Source: Cladobotryum mycophilum (Eukaryota > Ascomycota > Sordariomycetes > Hypocreales > Hypocreaceae). Taken from it: DNA of 64,000 nt. The notes beneath the pieces are model-generated. The model did no database searches. It had not been told where the DNA came from and saw only the letters and a program-made list of their open reading frames with translations. Below, one piece after another: positions 23,505 to 33,401 of this stretch. The translations under genes were made by a program, and so were the position numbers. The DNA lies in NCBI GenBank assembly GCA_036429605.1, contig CM071589.1:2294001-2358000 (forward strand), written 5' to 3'. How positions within the stretch are numbered: the first letter of the stretch is position 1; each line of letters begins with the position of its first letter.

Positions 23505-26482
23505 ATGAGACGCAGTCGCTCTCCGAGTTCCTCCCACTATAGAGCTTTGGGACAACACCCGCATGCTCCCGGATCCGACCCCGTCTCCCTCATAAGATCC
23601 TTCAATGTCGAGACAAACCCCACGCGACCGATGCGGCCGTCCCCGCTCACGGCCTCGACAATCAGGGACATGCCGCTAGATTTGGTGGATCGCATAAGGT
23701 CCTTTCCTTTGTTTTTGTCCGCCTCGGAGGAATTCCTAATCGCCATTGGCAACCACTTGAAGCCTCAGGTACATGGACCCAACGACCATATCGTAACGGA
23801 AGGAGACGACGCAAAGGCCATGTATTGGCTGGTGCGAGGCGTGGTGGCTGTTACCTCTCGTGATGGAGAAGCTGTCTATGCAGAGCTCAAAGCTGGTGCC
23901 TTCTTTGGAGAGATTGGTGTCCTCATGGACATGCCCCGAACTGCCACCATTGTAGCCCGCACCAAATGCCTTTTGCTTATCCTAAAGAAAGAAGACTTGC
24001 AGACGGTCATGCCCAAGTTCCCAGAGATGGAGAAGGCTATTCGGCACGAGGCACAAGAGAGGCTTAATTTGCTCAAAAAGAAACGGCAAGAGGGCGGAGC
24101 AACGGGGAAATCACCCAAAAGCGAATTTATGCCACGAACTGCTATGCCGGGAGAAGTATCAACCGGAGAAAGCGGAGCTATCAAAGATGGAGCGGTGATT
24201 AATTCTAAGAAACGCAAATCCCCAAGCCCGGGTATCATTGAAGATCCTGCTGCTGGCAGTGCCCTGGGAAGCGGGTTTGTCAACATCCGACAAACTCTCA
24301 AAGAACTTCCTCTGTTTTCGACGTTACCACCCGACATTCTTCATTTTCTGGGACTGAGCGTCCAACCCAAGACTTTCCCCCATTCAACGACATTATTCAA
24401 CAAGGTACTCTGGGCAACGAGATTTTCTTTATTGTCAGAGGAGAAGCGGAAGTCGTTCACGAACAACACAAATCTCCCGAAAGCCCGCGCAATCTGACAA
24501 GGTCTATACAAAAGCGACCACGGCTAAAAGTTGGCCAGTACTTTGGAGAGGTTTCAAGCTTGGGTATATCCCCCGGACGAACTGCGACTGTTAGATCTAT
24601 TACGACAGTTGAATGTTTAATGATTCCTGGAAAGACATTGGAAGAGTTGTGGACCAAGTGCCCACCTGAAATCAAGTCTCAGGTGGAAGATACAGCATGG
24701 ACTCGTTACACCAGTCTGGATGACGATGTTGATATGCTAGATGCGGACCAGAAGGATAGGGCTAACAAATCCGATCCCCCGACTCCCACAGCACCCCTCA
24801 CACTCGCCTTACCAAATGTTACACTGACGCCATCGAATCAGGTGTCTCCGAGCAAGGATGACTCAGAGGTTATGGAGCCCAAGGATCCTGATCCATATTT
24901 GAGTGTCGATATGGAGAATCTGAGAAACCGACGTCGCCAGTCAATAGCACCGCCAACTACATCCGCTGTGTCGACCACCCCTATTGAGAGCCCAGCACTT
25001 ACTCCACGGATCAACGGGTCGCGATCTCCACTAGCAGAGGCTGCGCCTATTGCCTTTTCAGTAACAGTGTTTGAGACTGATGTGCCTGCCAAGCGAGCGA
25101 AGACGCTTCCTCGACGGCCGCACTCGAATTCACTCTCAATGGCAATTTTATCAGATGACATTTTGATACGCGTCTTCCAGTACGCTGATATTGGAGAGCT
25201 TTTGAGATTGCGTCTTGTCAGCACTCATTGGCGCAGACTTTTGACTACATCTTCCAAGATATGTAATTATGTCGACCTTTCCACCTACAACCGCAGAGTC
25301 ACAGATCACATCATTGTTCATACTCTTGTGCCTTTTATTGGAACTCGAGCCTTGGTCATGGATCTAAATAATTGTTTCCATGTTACAGATGAGGGGTTTA
25401 CAGTGTTGTGGAAGAAGTGCGGCAAGAACGTACAGCGCTGGAGGATGCGATCGTTGTGGGATGTATCGGCCAACCAAATCCTGGAGATGAGTGAGTGTGC
25501 CAAGGGACTAAAAGAGGTGGATTGGAGCAACTGTCGCAAAGTCGGTGACAATCTTTTGGGTCGTGTTGTCGGCTGGGTAGTTCCGGAACATCCTCCCCAA
25601 ACCACCAAAGTTGTTATACCCAACTCGGCAGTAAAAGGAAGGGGACCGCAACCGCAACAGCAGGCTCCCCCAAACATGCCGCCGCCAGGCACTGTCATTG
25701 GGTGCCCGAAGCTCAATACGTTGAATCTCTCATATTGCAAGCATATTACCGATCGTTCCATGGCTCATCTCGCTGTCCATGCTTCAAATCGCTTGCAGTC
25801 CTTATCTCTTACTCGATGCACGTCTATTACCGACGCTGGGTTTCAATCTTGGGCTCAATACAAATTTGAGAAGCTGACGCATCTGTGTTTGGCGGATTGC
25901 ACCTATCTATCCGATAATGCAATCGTAGCGCTTGTAAACGCGGCAAAGAATCTTACTCATCTAGATCTATCATTTTGCTGTGCGCTATCCGATACAGCCA
26001 CGGAGGTTGTTGCCCTGGGTCTTCCTAAATTGCGAGAGCTACGGCTTGCTTTCTGCGGCAGTGCTGTCAGTGACGCCAGCTTGGAGAGCGTGGCTCTTCA
26101 CCTTAATGAGCTTGAGGGTCTTAGTGTCCGAGGCTGTGTCCGAGTTACCGGCAAAGGCCTTGAGTACATCCTCCGGGGCTGTGGGCGTCTTAGCTGGGTC
26201 GATGTGAGCCAATGCCGCAACTTGGAACCCTGGCTTCGCGCAGGTAGCATTCTGAAATGGGGCTTCGACAGCCGGGCAAGGAAACCAGATGTATCGAGCA
26301 ACTCGTGGCCCACATCGTCGTTTGATAGCCTCATAGGCGAGCTGCCTGTCCCACGAGCCATGAGCGTAGCGATGCTCACAACACCGAATTTCTTTCCACG
26401 ATCCGGCGTTGGAATCTTGGGCAGAAGAGCGAGACAGCCTGTGCGATTCATTATTGAAAAGGGTCTTGATGGATTACGATAA
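23505..26482 (+). CDS. Two cyclic-nucleotide-binding domains + F-box + leucine-rich repeats (apparent one-base frameshift)
   Basis: About 992 residues once one missing base is allowed at the C5 run 24377-24381. ATG 23505 is chosen; the upstream frame begins only with TTG. Order: Ser/Pro-rich N-terminus; cNMP-binding domain 1 (about 65-190) with cassette FGEIGVLMDMPRTATI; Lys-rich linker; cNMP-binding domain 2 (about 268-385) with cassette FGEVSSLGISPGRTATV; disordered linker; F-box (about 548-590, LSDDILIRVFQYADIGELLR); then LRRs of the CC/AMN1 type (about 605-910) with LNLSYCKHITDRSM-like repeats. F-box proteins recruit substrates to SCF ubiquitin ligases, so cyclic-nucleotide control of a ubiquitin ligase is a reasonable inference. 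Both cassettes keep the R-T/A-T element. Domain calls are solid, biology unknown. 24380 onward reads in the second frame. Confidence 0.85.
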
Positions 26483-26940
26483 TACCTAAGCGATCTGGTC
26501 TGCATCTATTATGGAAACATTTTTTTATATTCTTTTCTTTTGGGTTTGCATCTAGCAAAAACATCTATTCATTTGGATATAATATCTATGTGGTACTATA
26601 TATCTGTATGTATATATGCCATGTACTGAAATATCATTGGAGGGGGATTTCATGTCATTTTGATTTCATATATACGTTTTAGGAGCAGCGGTAGTAGGAG
26701 TTTTTGTTGCTGCTGGAGGTTTGGGAAAGTTACATGACCGGGATCGTTCTCGGCGCTCACGTTAACGGCCGTTGGTAGATGGAACGGGATACCACGATTT
26801 TAACGATACCCTCCCTTGTTCATTTTTTTGGGTGTATTTGTACATAGTAATGACGCAAGTTTTTATGACAATTGATGGATATTAATGAACGCCTAATTAA
26901 GAGTAAATAAGTGACCTGACACGGTTTGCGCCTTGCTGGA
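26483..26940. other. Convergent 3' region
   Basis: AT-rich, with repeated TATATAT/TGTATATA patches near 26580-26620. No gene seen. Confidence 0.6.
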
Positions 26941-28846
26941 TCATTGGTCAATGCCGACAATGTAAAGCTGCATGGAGAAATGATTATACCAGGTCTCCAC
27001 GGTGCCACACATTGGAGAACAGGTCCAACCTGGTTTATCGTGCTGATGTTCGGGGCTTGTTGAAACTTCCAACCTGACTGTACGCGACGTAACGGGCTTG
27101 TGGTGATCTTCATGGAAGAAGCAGAGGCATGCAGGATTGACGATAGTCCGGACTAGGTCCTTGCCAGTCCTGCACTGTCCCACAGCACGCTCTGATCCAT
27201 TTTCATATCGCAATATGAAGCCAAGACAATACCCATTTTCCTCTTCGTAGAATGCTTGGATGCTCGCAACATTCTCCAAGGGGGCTGAGGCGAAGCAGGC
27301 CTTGTCACTAAATGGATTCTCGAAAACAGGAACATGAGGCGACATGACGATATCCTCCTTATTCTTGGGGTGGGTGTAGAGTGCCGATAAGTGCCTTGCA
27401 TATCCTAGGTCATGGATGAGGGTAAGCTTTGGGCCCGAACCAAGAATGAGATCCTCAGATTCATTCTCGGGATAGTGGCCGACCACCAAATCTCCATCTG
27501 ACGGTGTTCGAAGCTATTTGCCATCAATAAACAAAAACAAAAAAACAATTTAAATATGTAAGTGAAGGTATAGCGTACCAAGAAACATGGATTGAGAATG
27601 AAACTAGTGTCAATCTTCAAAGGCTTCCCTGCTCGGACTCCAAACGCCGTGATGCCTTGACGGAGAGGGACGTATACCCAAGTAGTGTGCCTTTGCTGCC
27701 AGGAACAGAGCCGCTCGAAAGTTGCTTGGGCGTGAGGCTGAGCTGGAGTATGACCATGAATAGCATGCCAGTTTGCATGATGAATAAAGAAGGTGATTCC
27801 GGTACACCTATCCAGCTGAATTGTGGAAAACCGAGGTCTCGGAATCCATTGGCGCGGACGCGGGAACAACTCGCATTCATCCAGCATGGGAGGACATGGT
27901 GTATCCCACATCTTGGCAGGTGACTGGGGGGCGAAGAGTTTTGATAGATGACCGAGACCATGCTATTAGGGGTCAGCGATGAAATGTTGCCAGAAATGGC
28001 GGAGGGTAACATGGGGTCTCATACATGGACATCTACTGAGACCTCTGAATAATATTTGGCATCCGCGACAATATAGAGTGCCGCATCGGAACGATGGTTA
28101 CCTCTCTCTGGTCTTTCATCTAGCTTCTCAATCCTCTGTAGACCAAGTAAGTCGAAAGTCAATCGAATTATCGGTTTGTCTAGATCGCTTGTTCGAATAA
28201 CGGGATCACCGCCACGGCTCCAGGCGTCGACAGAACCAACGGGCAACGATAGCGGTGACCCCTGATGCTCGGCGATCGAGAACGCGTGGGCAAGATCCAG
28301 GACACTAGCAAATCGAGATATAGCATTTGGCTGTGAAAACCTCCATATTTTTTCGATGACCTCGGCCGGAAGCAAACGAAGTTCTGGTAAATGGCACAAC
28401 TCGGCGGCTCTTCGCATCGTACTCGTGCTACTCACGTCATTATCCATGAGGAAAGTACTGCTAGACGAGGTCCAGTGTATTCTCCACGTCGCCGCTTGCC
28501 ATAGACGAATTTCTTTATCCTTGGCAGTGCATTCTTGGATAAATAATCGAAAACAGTCTATGTGCATCATTGCGCTTTCTCGATTCGTGCATCTGGGGCA
28601 ACGAGTTGGATATGACGTCGCCCCAGCACGGCTCTGGGTATACAGGGACGATTCTTGAAATGTATCCGCATCGTGGATCGTATAGGGAACAGAACTCGTA
28701 ACGGGCGTGGAATCTTTGCTGACGACTAAGAGATTTGGCCCATGTTAGCGACAAGATTGATGATACAAACACAAACTGACCCCCGTGCCAACCTACGTGC
28801 GATTATCCGGTCACCAACCTGGAACAGGAAACCGCATGCGCCGCAT
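26941..28846 (-). CDS. Fungal-specific uncharacterised protein with CPRC motif
   Basis: I do not know its function. Exons traced by frame and splice sites: 28725-28025, 27962-27579 and 27513-26941, with introns GTATGA...TAATAG and GTACGC...AAATAG. A short first exon (28846-28819, MRRMRFPVP, donor GTTGGT, acceptor CTCTTAG with GCTAAC branch) is tentative. The total would be about 561 residues. Features: CPRCTNRESAMMHIDCFRLF near the N-terminus (a possible CxxC...C metal site), LRLLPAEVIEKIWRFSQ (F-box-like helix), then WDTPCPPMLDECELFP, ITFFIHHANWHAIHGHT, and WVYVPLRQGITAFGVR. I recall this arrangement from an expanded, unnamed protein family in Fusarium-like fungi. No enzyme motif seen. Three-exon core is fairly sure; first exon is not. 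Confidence 0.65.
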
Positions 28847-29857
28847 CGGTTTTGATGCCGGGCATGACAGCCGGAAACGGCCATGTTGTGTTGAACAAGT
28901 TGAGTCGCATATACACTTGTTGGTTGGGCTCAGTTGGGAGTCCACAGGAGATCGATCTTTATATGCGACTCAAGTGTCACACACGCTGGGCTCGTCGGTG
29001 CATGATTGGTGGCCTTCTCGAACAGCAAGCAGAATGAAGAAGAACCAATCAACAGTACTTGTGGCTGTTGAAAGCCGATGGATATCAGCAATCGCCAGAG
29101 ACGTCGAGGGAAAGGTTGCGTGGAGAAAAATAATCATTATGAGAGCAATAGGAGCCGGCCTTGGCCATAAACTCCTTTGCTTTGGCAGCTTGGCAACAAT
29201 GAGGTCATGATGCTGGGCATGGTGGTTTGACAAACTGCTTCCAGAGAAAGACGTTCATATGGCAGCAGATCTCTTGGTCAGCACCTGTTGCTATTGAGCA
29301 GATAGTGTGATGGTGATTTACGTGGAGAGAAAGATTTAGCCCATGGATATGTCATATAGAAAGAAAAAAATCGATACTAAAATTCTGATATTATTTCTAA
29401 AGCAATTGCGAATGGCATATGGATGTGTTCCTTCCTCAAGCTCCTAAGCTCCTGCTAAAAGCTGGTGTCTGGTAACTGCGCCACTGAAGGCTGATCCAGT
29501 CCGCTAAAACCCGCCCCCGGCAGGAGCGCAGTAGCGCCCGGATGTGTCAGCTGCAACGGACATAAACTTCTTCAGCGCAGGTTCTGGTTCAGGGCAGCTT
29601 CTACAACCTTCCAGGCACTACAGTTGGTAATTACAGTGGTAGCACGTGACCCGGATTTAGCAACCCAACGTACGGAGTGCAAACTGGACTTTAGCCGTAG
29701 GCGGCAGGTATTCGGTCCAAAACGTCATCTGGTTGCGGACTCCCAGCATTATATTTACAGCTTCGGCCTCGTCCTCCCCGCACCCTTCAATTTTTTTTGG
29801 GTTTGCTTCTCTCTTCACCATCTACACTCGCATACACTCAACTCCAATAGGCGACAC
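28847..29857. other. Divergent intergenic region
   Basis: Promoter space between the CPRC gene and the GHITM-like gene. One GTACGGAG copy lies near 29671. The open frames here (up to 141 codons) overlap in several frames and look like chance. No gene supported. Confidence 0.5.
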
Positions 29858-30946
29858 ATGATGTCGTTTACAATTGCTCTCCGACAGGGCCCTGCGCGAC
29901 TTGCGCAGCGGCTTCCTGAACTTTCCAAGTCCGCATTCCGAACACCTGTGCGGAGCTTCCACAAGGCCTCAAGACCCAGCGCAACGTTTTTCACATCACA
30001 CATCTCATCTGCAACTACTCGCAATGCCTTCGCCCGCGGCGGCGCACGACCATATCATCAGGGAGCTGTCGGGCAACAGCAGGCCGCCAGCGGAACTGGC
30101 TTACGCAAGTTTCTCATTGGTGGCGCAATCTTCGGAGGTACTCTCGTGGCGATAAATGCAGTCTTCAACCGTGAGACTAGGGAAGACGGTGGAATGCCAC
30201 TGTTCGAGCGCGAATACCTCAACAACACTTTCTTGCATACTGGTCTCGGTATCGGTATTATTGGTTTGACCGCACGGCAAATGGTCAACACCGGTTTCGT
30301 CTATCGACTAATGGTTACAAACCCATGGGTTGTCGGAATCGGCGGTCTTGCTCTCAGCTTTGCTACCATGATTGGAACCCGATCCATTAGCCCTGATAAG
30401 TAAGTTGGAGATCCATTCGGTAATAGGGTCATGAAAGTCATGAGCTAACATGAAGATAGCTACGTCCCCAAGTACGCTCTCTGGACAGCCTTCAACGCTA
30501 CCCAGGCTGCCTTTGTCGCTCCCCTCCTCGCTTTCGTCCCCGCTCCTCTCCTAGCTCGCGCTGGTCTATACACTATTGCCATGATGGGAGCTCTCTCTGT
30601 TGTTGGTGCAACTGCTAAACAGGAGAAATACCTTTACATCGGCGGGCCCCTCTTGGCTGGTGCTGCCATTGTCGCCGCTTCTGGTCTTGCGCCTCTAATC
30701 ATCCCCGCGACTGCTGTCCGAGCCATTGCCTTTACTGAGAGCATCTGGCTCTATGGCGGTCTTGCTGTCTTTGGTGGCTTCACTCTCTACGATGTCCAGA
30801 AGGTCCTGCACCACGCCCGCCTTGCCCAGGCTGGTGTGATCAAGCGCGACCCCGTCAACGAGAGTATCTCGCTTGAGCTAGACTTCTTGAACATTTTCAT
30901 CCGAATGGTCCAGATTCTCATGATGAACCAGAACCGAAGAAAGTAA
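29858..30946 (+). CDS. GHITM/TMBIM5-like mitochondrial inner-membrane protein (Bax inhibitor-1 family)
   Basis: Two exons, 29858-30399 and 30460-30946, joined through GTAAGT...GATAG, give 342 residues. The first ~75 residues are rich in Arg, Ser and Ala with few acids (MMSFTIALRQGPARLAQRL), a typical mitochondrial presequence. Then come six or more hydrophobic segments with the BI-1 family order, ending in the acidic, conserved tail ESISLELDFLNIFIRMVQIL, preceded by GGFTLYDVQKVLHHA. In animals GHITM/TMBIM5 acts in the inner membrane in cristae organisation and cation exchange; the fungal role is little studied. An upstream in-frame open stretch from 29624 does not look like coding sequence. 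A second ATG follows immediately at 29861. Confidence 0.9.
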
Positions 30947-31343
30947 ACTGGGGTTGTTGGGAGTTGAATAGGAAAGGCGTAATGGGATTTTCTTTGTTGT
31001 ACAAGATAAAACGGGCACTTTGGAGGTTGATCGAACTCCACTCACTCGAATGAATTATAACCGCTCTTAGTATGGATTGAATGGATGGACTATGCTTCAT
31101 TTCCAATAGATTTTGGACCGCGGAAGCGAATACAGTAAAACAAGCAAAAATCAAATAAAAAAATAACAATTCTGATCTAATAAGAATCATCCATATTGAT
31201 ATTATATGCTGTTGTGAAAAATGTTGATATCTCTCCTATTCACTACCTGGTAGGAAGGAGCCGCATATAGTTGTAAATCAAATATTATATATTTTACTAT
31301 GTATATATAAATATGTATATATGCTGCGTATTGCCTGTCATCT
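30947..31343. other. Convergent 3' region
   Basis: Strongly AT-rich, with TATATAA patches near 31285-31320. No gene seen. Confidence 0.6.
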
Positions 31344-32024
31344 TTACTTCAATGGCTCAAATGTTCGGAGGAAGTGACTTGGGCACTCATATCCAGACGG
31401 GTTATTATGGAGATATAGTTGGTGATACTCCTCGGCAGACCACCACTGTCCAGCGGGGATGATCTCGGTGACGATGCCGCCCTTGTACCATTGCTCATTG
31501 GCCTGCTTGGTGACCTCGCGGGCAATCTCCTCCTGCTCGGCGCTGTGGAAGAAGATGGCGGAGCGGTACTGTGTACCGGTGTCTGGACCCTGCTTGTTGA
31601 GGGTTGTAGGATCGTGCATGCGGTAGAAGAACTCGAGGAGTTGACGGTAGGTGACCTGGTTAGGGTCGAAGATGATCTCGGCAGCTTCGGCGTCTATAAC
31701 GAGAATGGGTTAGCAAATTGATATTCATTCACGGTTTGGTGATATGGCAATGGGCAACTTACGTCCAGTGTCGCCACCACAAACAGCGCGATAAGTCGGG
31801 TTGTTCAAATCGCCGCCAATGTAGCCAACCTTGGCATCAATGAGACCCTTGTTCGCAAAGTGCTTGCGGTAGATGTGCTCGGTTCCCCAGAAGCAACCCG
31901 CTGCGAGGGTGCATTTCTGAGCGCCCTCGGGAATTGAAGCCGCGGCGCCAGATTCGGGAACGATGGAGAGCTGGGAGGGTTGAGTAAGTGAGCGGGCGAA
32001 CCGCGAGAGGAATTGGAAGACCAT
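31344..32024 (-). CDS. MsrA, peptide-methionine (S)-S-oxide reductase
   Basis: Repairs methionine-S-sulfoxide in proteins using thioredoxin. Exons 32024-31763 and 31693-31344 join across a GTAAGT...TTATAG intron to give 203 residues. The catalytic motif GCFWGTEH is present, followed by KVGYIGGDLNNPTYRAVCGGDTGHAEA, which the intron splits inside TGH, then FDPNQVTYRQLLEFFYRMHDPTT and TQYRSAIF. A Cys near the end (YECPSHF) is the likely resolving residue. The ~30-residue N-terminal extension with Arg and Ser (MVFQFLSRFARSL) may target mitochondria. Divergent from SCH9. Family call is secure; compartment is inference. Confidence 0.94.
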
Positions 32025-33401
32025 GACGACGATGAAGGGATCTCAAAGAGTATGGACTTGGCGAAGGGGGTTTGAGGTGATGAGGTGGGGTTGAGTAGAG
32101 TTGCGTCCGAAACAATGGAGGAGAAGAATCCAATTGTATAAATATTAGTAGTACTAAGCAGGATAAGGATGAGGGGCAAAATAACAATAAAAACAGGTAC
32201 ACAAAAATCTTACAGCGACTCCATCAAAGGCGCGGTTTAGGGATCATGACGTTGCAACCTGGAATCACGACATGACAAATCTAGAAGCTTGCGCCATCGT
32301 CGGTGGCAGTTCTTGGTGGGGGTTTCGAACCAGCGACAAAACTCCGGGCGCCCAAGCATCGATTCCAAATAGAACCCACAGAAGCTTCAGCGGGGTTGAG
32401 TGAGGACTACGGTGCCGAGAGAGACCAAGTGAAGCGGCGGGGGTGCTAAAGGCTCGGTTTAGCGCTTGAGGGACCTATGAAGACGCTAAATTACAGGAGG
32501 TGACGTGACACAGCAACCCTCTCTCTAGCTGAGCCTCTGAAATGGGCCTGAGGGATTGGATGGACCCTGATTCTTCCTTGTTTTGCTTGCTCAACTGTTA
32601 ATTCAGATTGTAGTATTTTTGAAACGAGTAAAGAATAGATGGATAAATATGAATTAGAGTTATTTATATATTTTCATTTTTTTATTTTCATTGCAATTAT
32701 TTATTCTTCTGTTGCTGTAGTTTATACTTGGTCTCGTGCACGCTACTATTCCGCTTCCTGCTACCCGACTTCAATACCTGTAGTGCCCACCGAGTACAGG
32801 AGTAGTACAGTGAGGACAAAGTTCAACCTCGACAAGAGGCAAAGCCACGGACTGTCAACAGCTGGCAACAAACAAAAGTTTGCTTGAAAAAAAAGAACAG
32901 TCCAAAGTAAATAGAGAAAATAGATAAATAAGTAAGTGAAAAACACACAAGTGAAAAGTTTGTAAATTTCCCATCCATTTCTTCAAACCTCCTCACCCAA
33001 AATCCTCATCAACACGCCGTTGGTACTGTCAACACTGAAAAGTGAACACCCAACAGCAAAACATGGCCCGCCGAGGAAGACGCCGTAATAAAAAAGCAAA
33101 GAGACAGCAGCAAAACAGGGGTCTGGGTTCGTCCATCCCGCCCCCGCACCAGAAAAAGGATGCCCTCCCTGTTGCGCCTGCTGCACCACCTGCACCTGCG
33201 CCAACGCCTGAGCAAGCCGAGCCTGGGCAAACCAAGCCTGGACCTGGATCCGGACCCGAATCTGAACTCGCACCACTCCTTTCACCACCACCGCCGCCAG
33301 TCAGCAGAGGCGCCAGATCCAGATCCAGCATCAGCACCAGCACCAGTACCAGTACCAGTGTCGGCCATCGAGTTTTTGGCCTCTTACCGCTGGTGCAAAG
33401 T
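32025..33401. other. Divergent region MSRA/SCH9 and SCH9 leader
   Basis: Shared promoter space. From 33063 to 33401 the reading frame is open and in frame with the SCH9 ATG at 33402; it begins with its own ATG in good context (A at -3, G at +4) and would encode a basic then Pro/Ser-rich stretch. It may be an N-terminal extension or an open leader. The rest shows AT-rich sequence near 32640-32710 and no gene. Confidence 0.45.

Noticed and set aside
24371..24412. An intron in the CNB/F-box gene at the frame break
   Set aside because: The interval is too short for an intron and the flanking conserved residues are contiguous; one missing base explains it better.
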